Below are positions 34,765 to 42,370 of a DNA stretch of 64,000 nt, piece by piece (the stretch's first letter is position 1; each line of letters opens with the position of its first letter). The DNA is from Mediterraneibacter gnavus ATCC 29149. Lineage in GTDB: Bacteria > Bacillota > Clostridia > Lachnospirales > Lachnospiraceae. Location of the stretch: NCBI RefSeq assembly GCF_008121495.1, contig NZ_CP043051.1, positions 868,001 to 932,000 on the forward strand. The letters are read 5' to 3'. The notes beneath the pieces were generated by a model. The model saw nothing but the letters and a program-made list of their open reading frames with translations. It was not told the origin of the DNA and did not search any database. The position numbers were made by a program, and so were the translations under genes.

Positions 34765-34806
34765 AAAGTGCCGCTATTGCCCCATAAGGACAGATAGTGA
34801 CACTTT
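34765..34806 (-). terminator. Attenuator terminator in the leader of the maintenance operon
   Basis: Stem AAAGTG...CTAT / ATAG...CACTTT followed on the minus strand by TGTTTTTT. It lies between the leader peptide and the first gene of the operon, so it must be read through or disrupted for expression. Confidence 0.8.
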
Positions 34807-34868
34807 ATACAATCATAAACAACTTATGCGGAATAAGCAGCCTTACTGCTCTCCTTGAGTCTTCGGAT

Positions 34869-34904
34869 TTATACAAATCCAAAACTCCCCCTATGGGTAC
34901 GCAT
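34869..34904 (-). CDS. Leader peptide MRTHRGSFGFV
   Basis: An 11-residue frame between a good promoter and two small hairpins (GGATTTGTATAAATCC; GCAGTAAGGCTGC) that precede a terminator. There is no strong ribosome site. The arrangement resembles leader-peptide attenuation known from Tn916 tet(M) and erm genes. It could let ribosome stalling decide transcription of the element's replication genes. Confidence 0.5.
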   Translation of the reverse strand: MRTHRGSFGFV

Positions 34905-34922
34905 AAAATTAACTATAGCAGT

Positions 34923-34951
34923 ATAGTAGCACATGATATAGTATATGTCAA
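34923..34951 (-). promoter_or_regulatory. Promoter of the maintenance operon leader
   Basis: Perfect -35 TTGACA (34946-34951), exact 17-base spacer, -10 TACTAT (34923-34928), reading leftwards into the leader peptide and attenuator. Confidence 0.75.
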
Positions 34952-35362
34952 TCTTCATGCACAATATATTGTATGTTCTTAAATACTATGCTTTGCATAT
35001 ATGACTTCAATTAAAATATTGAAATATCACGTATCCCACCTCTCTTTTTTCAAGTTTATAGAAAAATTTTTAATAAAAAGTACATAATCTGTTCAATCTG
35101 AAAAAATCTCAGTTAATTACTTAATGAAATTGCTAAGACAAAACTAAGTCTTACGCCTTTGTACCTTGATAACTTCATACCTTATCTGGAAATGTATATA
35201 GGTGTTGTAGATAGTGTCGCATAATTGCACACCTGCTGCTTGATGTTTACATAGTAACGCCTTCTACGTGCCTGAAACAAGGCATAGGAAACGGTTTCCT
35301 GATAAGATACTTTTATTTTTCAGCAAGAAGTCATTCTGCCTACACAATTACTCAAAATTTGT
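34952..35362. other. Gene-free regulatory stretch between the maintenance and integration operons
   Basis: About 410 AT-rich bases between two divergent promoters. It contains one small hairpin (TAAGAC...GTCTTA, 35132-35151) and several short AT-rich repeats. No gene is seen. It is a reasonable place for repressor operators or a transfer/replication origin, but nothing identifies one. Confidence 0.4.
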
Positions 35363-35398
35363 TATAATAATGAACAGGTATTATGATTACCCTGTTCA
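35363..35398 (+). promoter_or_regulatory. Promoter and dyad operator of the excision/integration operon
   Basis: Extended -10 TGTTATAAT (TATAAT at 35363-35368), followed by the perfect inverted repeat TGAACAGG-N12-CCTGTTCA (35371-35398), which ends 4 bases before the AGGGAGG ribosome site. A repressor bound here, or the RNA hairpin, could silence integrase and excisionase. Confidence 0.65.
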
Positions 35399-35412
35399 TA
35401 GAAGGGAGGTAT

Positions 35413-35610
35413 ATGATTACTGTTACAAAAAAAGATCTGATTGCACTGGGGTATGGTCCATCTTTCTCTTCAGACATTATAAGACAGGCCAAAATTCTTA
35501 TGATTGAACGTGGACATACTTATTACCAGTCAAGAAAATTAGACAGGGTACCCAAAGAAGCCGTTGAAGAAATTCTGGGGATTAAATTGCCAGACGAACA
35601 AAACCAATAG
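35413..35610 (+). CDS. DUF3173 excisionase-like protein
   Basis: 65 residues with AAGGGAGG before the ATG. Sequence MITVTKKDLIALGYGPSFSSDIIRQAKILMIERG then YYQSRKLDRVPKEAVEEILG matches DUF3173, small proteins with a winged-helix or MerR-like DNA-binding region that sit before tyrosine integrases of Firmicute conjugative elements. It probably directs excision. The integrase starts 35 bases later. Confidence 0.8.
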   Translation: MITVTKKDLIALGYGPSFSSDIIRQAKILMIERGHTYYQSRKLDRVPKEAVEEILGIKLPDEQNQ

Positions 35611-35645
35611 TACTTCTTGTGTGTTTATGCAAAGGAGGAATTTTT

Positions 35646-36827
35646 ATGGCAAAGGATCCAATTAAAAGGGCAAACAATGGAACTTACTATTTCAGAGCAA
35701 ATCTGGGCTATGATTCTGTAACTGGAAAGCAGATTCAGAAATATCGAAGTGGTTTCTCTACAAAAAAAGAGGCCCGTGCAGAATATTCCAAACTCATCAT
35801 CGCTGCTGAAGATGAACTGGCAATGGAAAAGAAGCAACCCTCATTTAAACAATTTATTGAAGAAATTTATCTTCCATGGTATAAAACACAAGTCAAAGAG
35901 AGTACCTATAGAAACCGTTTAAATACCATCGAAAAACACTTTAAATTTTTTTATCGGAAAAAGGTAAACGAAATAGAACCGATTCATGTACAAACCTGGC
36001 AGCTAAAACTGGCAAAAGACTACAGTCCTAATTATGTACGAATTATACAAGGTATGCTTTCTCTGGCATTTGACCGTGCAATCATCCTCGGCCTTGCCAA
36101 GAAAAATCCCGCACGTATGGTCGGCAATATTAAATATAAGAAAGTAAAAGTGGATTTTTGGACATTGGAAGAATTCCAGAAAGTAATTTCTCTTTTATAC
36201 AAAGGAGATTACTACGAACATTATTTGTTTATCTGTTTCTGGCTCCTGTTCACAACAGGATTACGAATTGGAGAGGCTGCTGCATTACAGTGGGATGACA
36301 TCGATTTTGAAAGCGGATTACTCAGCGTGACAAAAACGTTATATTACAAATCTATGAATGAATACAAATTTGTAGATCCCAAAACATCTGCCAGCATCAG
36401 GACCGTTGTGCTTGATGAAGATACCATAAGGGAACTGAAAGATTGGAGGGAAGTGCAGAAGAAAGTTCTGAAAGACTGTAATTTTGTACTGAGCTATAGT
36501 GGGATTCCCACCAGCAAGCATACCCTGCCAAGAGCCCTGGAAAAGCTGGCAGGGCTTGCCGGTGTTCACCGCATTAAAATCCATGCATTAAGACATTCAC
36601 ATGTAGCACTTTTAATCAGCATGGGGGTGAATCCATTGATCGTCAAAGACCGTCTGGGACACGAAAAAATCCAGACAACTTTAGGGACCTATGGACATCT
36701 ATATCCTAACAGCAACTTTGAGGTTGCCAAACTGTTAGGCGGAGTTATTAACTTCACTCCTGCTACCGAAAGCATCGCTGATTATACACATAACCAGTTT
36801 ACTGCGTCGTATCACAGGAAAATATAA
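35646..36827 (+). CDS. int: Tyrosine integrase of the mobile element
   Basis: 393 residues from the ATG with AAAGGAGGA upstream. N-terminal arm-binding strand region (GTYYFRANLGYDSVTGKQ), SAM-like core-binding domain (residues 55-150), then the catalytic domain: Arg in TTGLRIGEAAALQW, Lys region in FVDPKTSASIRTV, HALRHSH, and LGHEKIQTTLGTYGHLY with the Tyr nucleophile. All key residues are present, so it should be active. It ends 77 bases from the 3' end of guaA, marking guaA as the attachment gene. Confidence 0.95.
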   Translation: MAKDPIKRANNGTYYFRANLGYDSVTGKQIQKYRSGFSTKKEARAEYSKLIIAAEDELAMEKKQPSFKQFIEEIYLPWYKTQVKESTYRNRLNTIEKHFKFFYRKKVNEIEPIHVQTWQLKLAKDYSPNYVRIIQGMLSLAFDRAIILGLAKKNPARMVGNIKYKKVKVDFWTLEEFQKVISLLYKGDYYEHYLFICFWLLFTTGLRIGEAAALQWDDIDFESGLLSVTKTLYYKSMNEYKFVDPKTSASIRTVVLDEDTIRELKDWREVQKKVLKDCNFVLSYSGIPTSKHTLPRALEKLAGLAGVHRIKIHALRHSHVALLISMGVNPLIVKDRLGHEKIQTTLGTYGHLYPNSNFEVAKLLGGVINFTPATESIADYTHNQFTASYHRKI

Positions 36828-36867
36828 AAATGCAATAATAATGCAATCCAGAGTCATCGATGCCGAC

Positions 36868-36891
36868 AAAGCCCGTAAATAAAGGCTTTTT
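36868..36891 (+). terminator. Intrinsic terminator after the integrase
   Basis: Stem AAAGCC / GGCTTT with a 10-base loop and a TTTTT tail, between the integrase and the converging guaA gene. Confidence 0.75.
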
Positions 36892-36930
36892 AGCCTACCG
36901 CGTACTACTCAAACTCAATCGTTCCAGGTG
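36892..36930. other. Predicted attachment-site junction at the 3' end of guaA
   Basis: The integrase gene points at the last codons of guaA (ending GTIEFE-stop at 36905). Integration into the 3' end of guaA is a known habit of genomic islands; the element then restores the end of the gene. The core of the site should be within CTACTCAAACTCAATCG (36904-36920). The other copy was not found in the window and should lie beyond position 1. The exact core cannot be fixed from one junction. Confidence 0.6.
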
Positions 36931-38452
36931 GTTTTCCCGTCAGATCATACACTACGCGATTCACATGATTTACTTCATTGACAATTCTGCTTGTCACTTT
37001 ATGCAGTACTTCCCATGGAATCTCTGCTGACTCTGCTGTCATAAAGTCAATCGTATTGACTGCGCGAAGTGCAACTGCGTAATCATAGGTTCTTTCATCC
37101 CCCATAACTCCAACGCTTCTCATGTTTGTCAATGCAGCAAAATACTGTCCGACTGTCTTGTTCATGCCTGCTGCGTCCATCTCTTCACGGTAAATAGCAT
37201 CTGCATCCTGAACGATTTTTACTTTTTCTTCTGTTACTTCTCCGATAATACGAATTCCAAGTCCCGGTCCCGGGAACGGCTGTCTGAACACCAGACGCTC
37301 CGGAAGTCCGAGCTCCAGACCTGCTTTTCTTACTTCATCCTTGAACAAATCACGAAGCGGCTCAATAATTTCTTTGAAATCTACGTAATCCGGGAGTCCT
37401 CCTACGTTATGGTGAGACTTAATCACTGCGGATTCACCGCCGAGACCACTTTCTACTACGTCCGGATAAATGGTTCCCTGTACCAGGAAATCAACCGTTC
37501 CAATCTTTTTCGCTTCTTCCTCGAATACACGGATGAATTCTTCTCCGATGATTTTTCTCTTCTGCTCCGGCTCTGTCACTCCTGCAAGTTTCTCATAAAA
37601 TCTCTGCTGTGCGTTCACCCGGATAAAGTTCAGGTCATAGTCACCTTCCGGTCCGAAGATTGCTTCTACCTCATCTCCCTCGTTTTTACGAAGAAGTCCA
37701 TGGTCTACGAATACACAGGTAAGCTGGTTTCCGATTGCCTTGGAAAGCATAACTGCTGCCACGGAAGAATCCACACCGCCGGAAAGTGCACACAATACTT
37801 TTCCGTCGCCTACTTTTGCACGAATCTCTTTGATTGAGTTTTCTACAAACTCATCCATCTTCCAGTCGCCGGCACATCCGCACACATTTCTCACGAAATT
37901 GCTGAGCATCTCTTTTCCCTGTACTGTATGAAGTACTTCCGGATGGAACTGGATCGCATACAGCTGTTTTTCTGCATTCTCTGCGGCTGCTACCGGACAG
38001 TCTGCCGTATGTGCTGTAATCTCAAATCCCGGTGCGATCTGCGCAATATAATCAAAATGACTCATCCAGCAGATTGTAGATGCTGACACGCCTTCAAATA
38101 CTTTTGAAGAGGCTTTATCGATCAACACCTCAGTTTTTCCATATTCTCTGACATCTGCACGTTTTACTTCACCACCAAGTACATGCATCATCAGCTGGGC
38201 TCCATAACACAGTCCCAATACAGGGATTCCAAGTTCAAACAATTCTTTTGTATAGGTCGGGGAGTCTGCCTCATAGCAACTGTTCGGACCACCTGTCAGA
38301 ATGATTCCTTTTGGATTCATATCCTTGATCTTCTGAAGGTCTGTTTTGTAAGAATAAATCTCACAATATACATTGCATTCTCGAACGCGTCTTGCAACCA
38401 GCTGATTGTACTGCCCGCCAAAATCGAGTACGATTACTAATTCGTTTTTCAC
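36905..38452 (-). CDS. guaA: GMP synthase (glutamine-hydrolysing)
   Basis: 515 residues, full length, from a GTG with AGGAGG upstream. It makes GMP from XMP with glutamine as nitrogen donor. The class I glutaminase domain has Cys in [10 protein letters not shown] and His/Glu in IQFHPEV. The ATP pyrophosphatase domain has the P-loop [12 protein letters not shown], and the C-terminal dimer domain ends in PPGTIEFE. Its 3' end is the predicted attachment site of the mobile element on its left; the reading frame is intact. Confidence 0.97.
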   Translation of the reverse strand: MKNELVIVLDFGGQYNQLVARRVRECNVYCEIYSYKTDLQKIKDMNPKGIILTGGPNSCYEADSPTYTKELFELGIPVLGLCYGAQLMMHVLGGEVKRADVREYGKTEVLIDKASSKVFEGVSASTICWMSHFDYIAQIAPGFEITAHTADCPVAAAENAEKQLYAIQFHPEVLHTVQGKEMLSNFVRNVCGCAGDWKMDEFVENSIKEIRAKVGDGKVLCALSGGVDSSVAAVMLSKAIGNQLTCVFVDHGLLRKNEGDEVEAIFGPEGDYDLNFIRVNAQQRFYEKLAGVTEPEQKRKIIGEEFIRVFEEEAKKIGTVDFLVQGTIYPDVVESGLGGESAVIKSHHNVGGLPDYVDFKEIIEPLRDLFKDEVRKAGLELGLPERLVFRQPFPGPGLGIRIIGEVTEEKVKIVQDADAIYREEMDAAGMNKTVGQYFAALTNMRSVGVMGDERTYDYAVALRAVNTIDFMTAESAEIPWEVLHKVTSRIVNEVNHVNRVVYDLTGKPPGTIEFE

Positions 38453-38577
38453 AAATGTTTCCTCCTAATGTTTATCCTAGTATTTTTATTATAATGTAGC
38501 ACTTCTGAATTTACAAGTTTCTTTTCTTGTAGTTTCACCAGTTTTACTTTCAAATACTCTAATTCTAATCTGTCTGA

Positions 38578-39801
38578 TCAAAGGATATAGCTGTCTGCAT
38601 TGATCACTTTCGCAAAGAGCAGATCCTGAATTCCGATATTCTTACCAGGCAGCTCTTCTCCATCAGCTTCTCCAAGTTGCGCTACATTTTGCGAAATGGC
38701 TACAATCACACTTTTCTGTTCTTCATTACACAATACCTGTGCGCAGTTTTGAATCCTGAGGTAATTTAATATCAATTCCGGCGTTACATCTTGTGCAATC
38801 TTTACAGTGGCTATATTTCTTACAAGAACTTGATCTGAAGAATTTTCAAGCAATATTTTATCTATGCTAATATTAGGCTTATTTTCAATGATTCTGCCCT
38901 CCCATTCAAATTCAAGTCTCTGATAGTCCACATTTAACTTTTTAAATGACGCTTCTTGATTTTTCATCAAAACTACCGTTTCCTTTACCATGAGTTTTGA
39001 AATCCACTCATCTAATGTATCTAATTTGACATCTTCCGGTACTTTTAGATTTCCGTACACATAAATGCTGTCTCCCTCTTTCTTCAGTAATTCTTCATTT
39101 AAAACTGCATCTCCATAATGAAGTGCCATTCCTGCAGGGATGACTACAAAATTCACTTTTTCATCAAATAGCTCGATACACGATTCCACCATTTCTTCCG
39201 GAATGATCAACTGTTCTGTAACAAACCGGACATTTTTTTCGACTAGCTTTTGCATATCTACCGATTTATCCTGAATAATTACTTTGTCTTTTACATAATA
39301 TTTGTTGTCTTCTTTTGCTCTCAAAGGGAAATATTTATCTACAATGAATGTGTCATTTAATATCATACAGTCATCCGGATAGATCGAAACGGAATTACTT
39401 GCGGATAATTTTGTCAGATAACCCGAAATACTTTCCGCACATCGAACAGAACCGTTCACATGAATTTTCTCATATTTCTCTAAAATTTCTTTTGTACCTG
39501 AATGTATATTGAGGGCTCCATTTACGATTAACAATGTATGTTCCTGAACAACCATAGAATCTGTTATTTCATACGATCCATTGATTACTTTTAACTCTGT
39601 CTCAACATCATCTGCAATTTCTATTGTATAATCTTGATTTATCGTGACAGGAAGACGATTTAAAATACTTTTACTGGAAGTACTGACGATAACAATATCT
39701 GCATTGATTATCATGTTTTTATAGTTGTTGTAATCTTCTTCTTTCATTTTTCTGGCATCACAGATATCACAATTTAATACATAGTTTTTCTTATCAAACA
39801 T
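38578..39801 (-). CDS. Unknown cytoplasmic protein coupled to an ECF sigma factor
   Basis: 407 residues, no signal peptide and no membrane segment. It starts FDKKNYVLNCDICDARKMKEEDY. Much of it is a series of short strands with loosely repeated ITDSMVVQEHTLLIVNGALNI, VHVNGSVRCAESISGYL, IYVYGNLKVPEDV and VLVRNIATVKIAQDV units, suggesting a beta-solenoid, a little like bactofilins. It overlaps the sigma gene by 8 bases, so it is probably that factor's regulator or its main product. It does not look like a normal anti-sigma factor (no zinc finger, no membrane anchor). Confidence 0.7.
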   Translation of the reverse strand: MFDKKNYVLNCDICDARKMKEEDYNNYKNMIINADIVIVSTSSKSILNRLPVTINQDYTIEIADDVETELKVINGSYEITDSMVVQEHTLLIVNGALNIHSGTKEILEKYEKIHVNGSVRCAESISGYLTKLSASNSVSIYPDDCMILNDTFIVDKYFPLRAKEDNKYYVKDKVIIQDKSVDMQKLVEKNVRFVTEQLIIPEEMVESCIELFDEKVNFVVIPAGMALHYGDAVLNEELLKKEGDSIYVYGNLKVPEDVKLDTLDEWISKLMVKETVVLMKNQEASFKKLNVDYQRLEFEWEGRIIENKPNISIDKILLENSSDQVLVRNIATVKIAQDVTPELILNYLRIQNCAQVLCNEEQKSVIVAISQNVAQLGEADGEELPGKNIGIQDLLFAKVINADSYIL

Positions 39802-40264
39802 ATTTGTTCCCTCCTAAAATTCTTTTTAAATGTTGACGTGCAGAAGAAAGTTTGGATCGGACCGTTCCTGGTGAAAGCAAAAGGATATCTCCAATTTGTT
39901 TGGAATTATACCCTTCCAAGTAACGTAACGAAAAAATTACTCCTTCCAGATCCGGTAAAGTTTCCAGCAGCTTCTCCCATTCTAATCGAACCAGTTCTTC
40001 AGAATCTATTTGTGGCTGCGAAAACTCATCCAAGATGATTTCCTTCTTGCCATGTCTGAGACGATCTACATATAAATTTTTAACAGTTCGATATAACCAT
40101 GAGCGACTTTGCTGTTCTTTCAGCGTGGATAAGGTATCCTCATGAAGCATTGCGCGCAAGAAAGCTTCATGCACCAGTTCCTCCGCGGTATACAGGTTTC
40201 CTGTCATACTATGGCACCAATTGATCAATTCCTCATAATATTTCTTATACAGTTCCTCTATCAT
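39794..40264 (-). CDS. ECF-type RNA polymerase sigma factor
   Basis: 156 residues. Region 2: LYKKYYEELINWCHSMTGNLYTAEELVHEAFLRAM and RSWLYRTVKNLYVDRLR; region 4: LPDLEGVIFSLRYLEGYNSKQIGDILLLSPGTVRSKLSSARQHLKRIL. It would direct RNA polymerase to a small regulon. The only partner in the operon is the predicted beta-solenoid protein that follows with an 8-base overlap. Confidence 0.92.
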   Translation of the reverse strand: MIEELYKKYYEELINWCHSMTGNLYTAEELVHEAFLRAMLHEDTLSTLKEQQSRSWLYRTVKNLYVDRLRHGKKEIILDEFSQPQIDSEELVRLEWEKLLETLPDLEGVIFSLRYLEGYNSKQIGDILLLSPGTVRSKLSSARQHLKRILGGNKYV

Positions 40265-40376
40265 ACCTTGCGATCCTTTCTTTTGCCTTTCACTTATAAG
40301 ACGGATAACCGGACAAAAGTGTTGAAAAATATTTCTCTATCCTCATTTCTTCTATTTTCTATTTCTTTGTATACTG

Positions 40377-40409
40377 AAAAGGCCAATGCACTTTCGTACA
40401 TCGGCCTTT
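40377..40409 (-). terminator. Terminator after the HPr-like gene
   Basis: Stem AAAGGCC / GGCCTTT with an inner ATG..CAT extension and a CTTTCG-type loop, with T residues following on the minus strand. It ends the HPr-like transcription unit. Confidence 0.7.
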
Positions 40410-40491
40410 GGAATTCTCTCCCTTAGGTTTGCTTAGTTTGGGGAATTTGGAGTCAGATTTTCATCTAACATCATATTTAGGAGGGCTGCCG

Positions 40492-40722
40492 CTAGGCAGC
40501 GTAACGGGAGATTTCCTTTTTCAGTTCTTCGCAATGATCACCGTAAACCTGCAGTGATATCACGTTGTTCAGCCCGAGATTCATGATTCCTAAAATAGAT
40601 TTTGCATCTACCACAAATCTTCCTCTCTTCATATCCATATCATATGGATACTTTGCCACTGTATTTACAAAATTTAGAATTTCCTCGGGGTTTTTAAAGC
40701 TAACTAACATTTCGCTCATCAT
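40492..40722 (-). CDS. HPr-like protein lacking the active-site histidine
   Basis: 76 residues with GAGGAG upstream. The second half, GRFVVDAKSILGIMNLGLNNVISLQVYGDHCEELKKEI, fits the HPr fold around the regulatory Ser-46 motif (KSILGIM). The place of the phosphoryl-accepting His-15 reads AKYPYDMDM, with no His. It therefore cannot act in sugar phosphotransfer, but might be a Crh-like regulator if the Ser is phosphorylated by HPr kinase. A stem GCTGCC-GCTA-GGCAGC overlaps its last codons (40485-40500). Confidence 0.75.
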   Translation of the reverse strand: MMSEMLVSFKNPEEILNFVNTVAKYPYDMDMKRGRFVVDAKSILGIMNLGLNNVISLQVYGDHCEELKKEISRYAA

Positions 40723-40843
40723 AAATACTCCTCTTCTATCTATACTGATGTCTTCCTATGATGCCTTCCATGTTTCACTCTTACGAGGTTATCACATTCT
40801 GTCAAAAGAAACAGGGTGAAATATCTTAAAAAGGGAGATTTTT

Positions 40844-42370
40844 TTAATGAACCGATTTTCTGAAGTCATTTGGAAGCATCCCAACTTCCTCTTTAAATAC
40901 CTTACTCATATATTTCGGATCTGAATATCCGGCAAGCTCCGCAATCTGATTCAGTTTCAAATGTGTATTTAAAAGCAGCTCCTTTACCTTCTCTATCCTG
41001 TATTTGCGGATTGTCTCGGTAAAAGTACTTCCGGTTTCTTTTTTAAACTGTGCGCTTAAATATTCTTCCGATACATAAAGCTTATTCGCAATCTCCTCCA
41101 GTGTAATCCCCTGATCATAATATTTGCGGATCAGCTTTTTCGCCTGTTTTACCAGAACACTTGTCTCCTCGCCTTCCTCTTCCGTCTCAAACTCAAACAA
41201 ACCGAAAAAGGCTTTCAATGCAGCTTCCAGCTGATTCCAGCTCACTGCTACTGTAATTTCCTGCAGGATATTCTGCACTTCCAGATCCAGTTCAACCGAA
41301 ACTTTTGCCTTATAGATTCCGAATACAGCCAGGCTCAAATGAATGATCGCCTGTTTGATATCTGTCGGTGTATGAAACTCTTCTTGATAGCAGTTCGCCA
41401 GTTCCCAGAAACATTTTTTTAATTCCTTTTTGTTCTCCTGTAAAACCGCCTGTTTTGCCTTTTCTTCCAATTCCACAGGATATTTTAACGGTACCGGATG
41501 CTGCTGCTCAATCAACTCGTTGCTGATCAGTGTTCCTTTCGGAAACATCAGATTCCATTCTCTCTGTACACGGATTTCCTGCAATGCAGACGGCATATCC
41601 AACAGCCGTTCTACCGTTTTCCAGAAGCAGACCACCGGAGTTTCCAGCTGACTGCAAACCATTGGGACAACGGACTTTTCAAATCGCTCTTTCTGGGACG
41701 CTCCGTCTTTCACCTGATAAATCACCATCGTCAACAGCTGCCAGCTGTCGGATTCCAAAATGCAGGACTTATAATGTATAGCGTGATCCCCCACCGTTTC
41801 CAAAATCTGCCTGGTCAACGACTTCTGTTTTCTGTAACTGTCCCCTAGCCACACACCAAAAAGTTCTGCCGGTTCTTCCAGAGAAACACCGTATTTTTGC
41901 TGCATTGTTTTATTTAATTGTGAATTCTGGCGCACCTGACCATGCATACAGGCCAACATAATATTTTCCACGGAAAAAATCTGCTCTGTCCCCTGATCCT
42001 CTGAGATTTCTCTCTCTGCCTGTTTTAAGGCACTTTTCAATTCCGGAATCTTAATCGGCTTCAGCAGATAGCTGTCTGCTTTGAGTTCAATCGCCTTTTG
42101 GGCATACTGAAATTCCGAATATGCCGAAAGGATAATGGCTTTACATTTTATATTTTCCTCCCGCAATTTCTTCATCATGGCAATCCCATCCATTTTGGGC
42201 ATCCGAATATCCATAATGACCAGATCCGGATTCAGTTCACGAATCAGCTGATAGCCGGCTTCCCCATCCGCCGCTTTTCCTACCAGCTCATATTCCGGAT
42301 TGATCTTGCTTAGAAGCTTTGCCATTCCTTCACGAATCGGCGCTTCATCCTCAACCACTACAATACGCAT
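40844..42370 (-). CDS. AraC-type response regulator (YesN-like)
   Basis: 508 residues. N-terminal receiver: VVEDEAPIREG, phosphoacceptor in DLVIMDIRMPKMDG, Lys in YLLKPIKIPEL. A long middle region is of unknown fold. The C-terminal AraC pair of helix-turn-helices reads YYDQGITLEEIANKLYVSEEYLSAQFKKETGSTFTETI ... IAELAGYSDPKYMSKVFKEEVGMLPNDFRK. The gene overlaps the kinase gene by 13 bases. Pairs of this type usually control sugar or oligosaccharide uptake. Confidence 0.93.
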   Translation of the reverse strand: MRIVVVEDEAPIREGMAKLLSKINPEYELVGKAADGEAGYQLIRELNPDLVIMDIRMPKMDGIAMMKKLREENIKCKAIILSAYSEFQYAQKAIELKADSYLLKPIKIPELKSALKQAEREISEDQGTEQIFSVENIMLACMHGQVRQNSQLNKTMQQKYGVSLEEPAELFGVWLGDSYRKQKSLTRQILETVGDHAIHYKSCILESDSWQLLTMVIYQVKDGASQKERFEKSVVPMVCSQLETPVVCFWKTVERLLDMPSALQEIRVQREWNLMFPKGTLISNELIEQQHPVPLKYPVELEEKAKQAVLQENKKELKKCFWELANCYQEEFHTPTDIKQAIIHLSLAVFGIYKAKVSVELDLEVQNILQEITVAVSWNQLEAALKAFFGLFEFETEEEGEETSVLVKQAKKLIRKYYDQGITLEEIANKLYVSEEYLSAQFKKETGSTFTETIRKYRIEKVKELLLNTHLKLNQIAELAGYSDPKYMSKVFKEEVGMLPNDFRKSVH

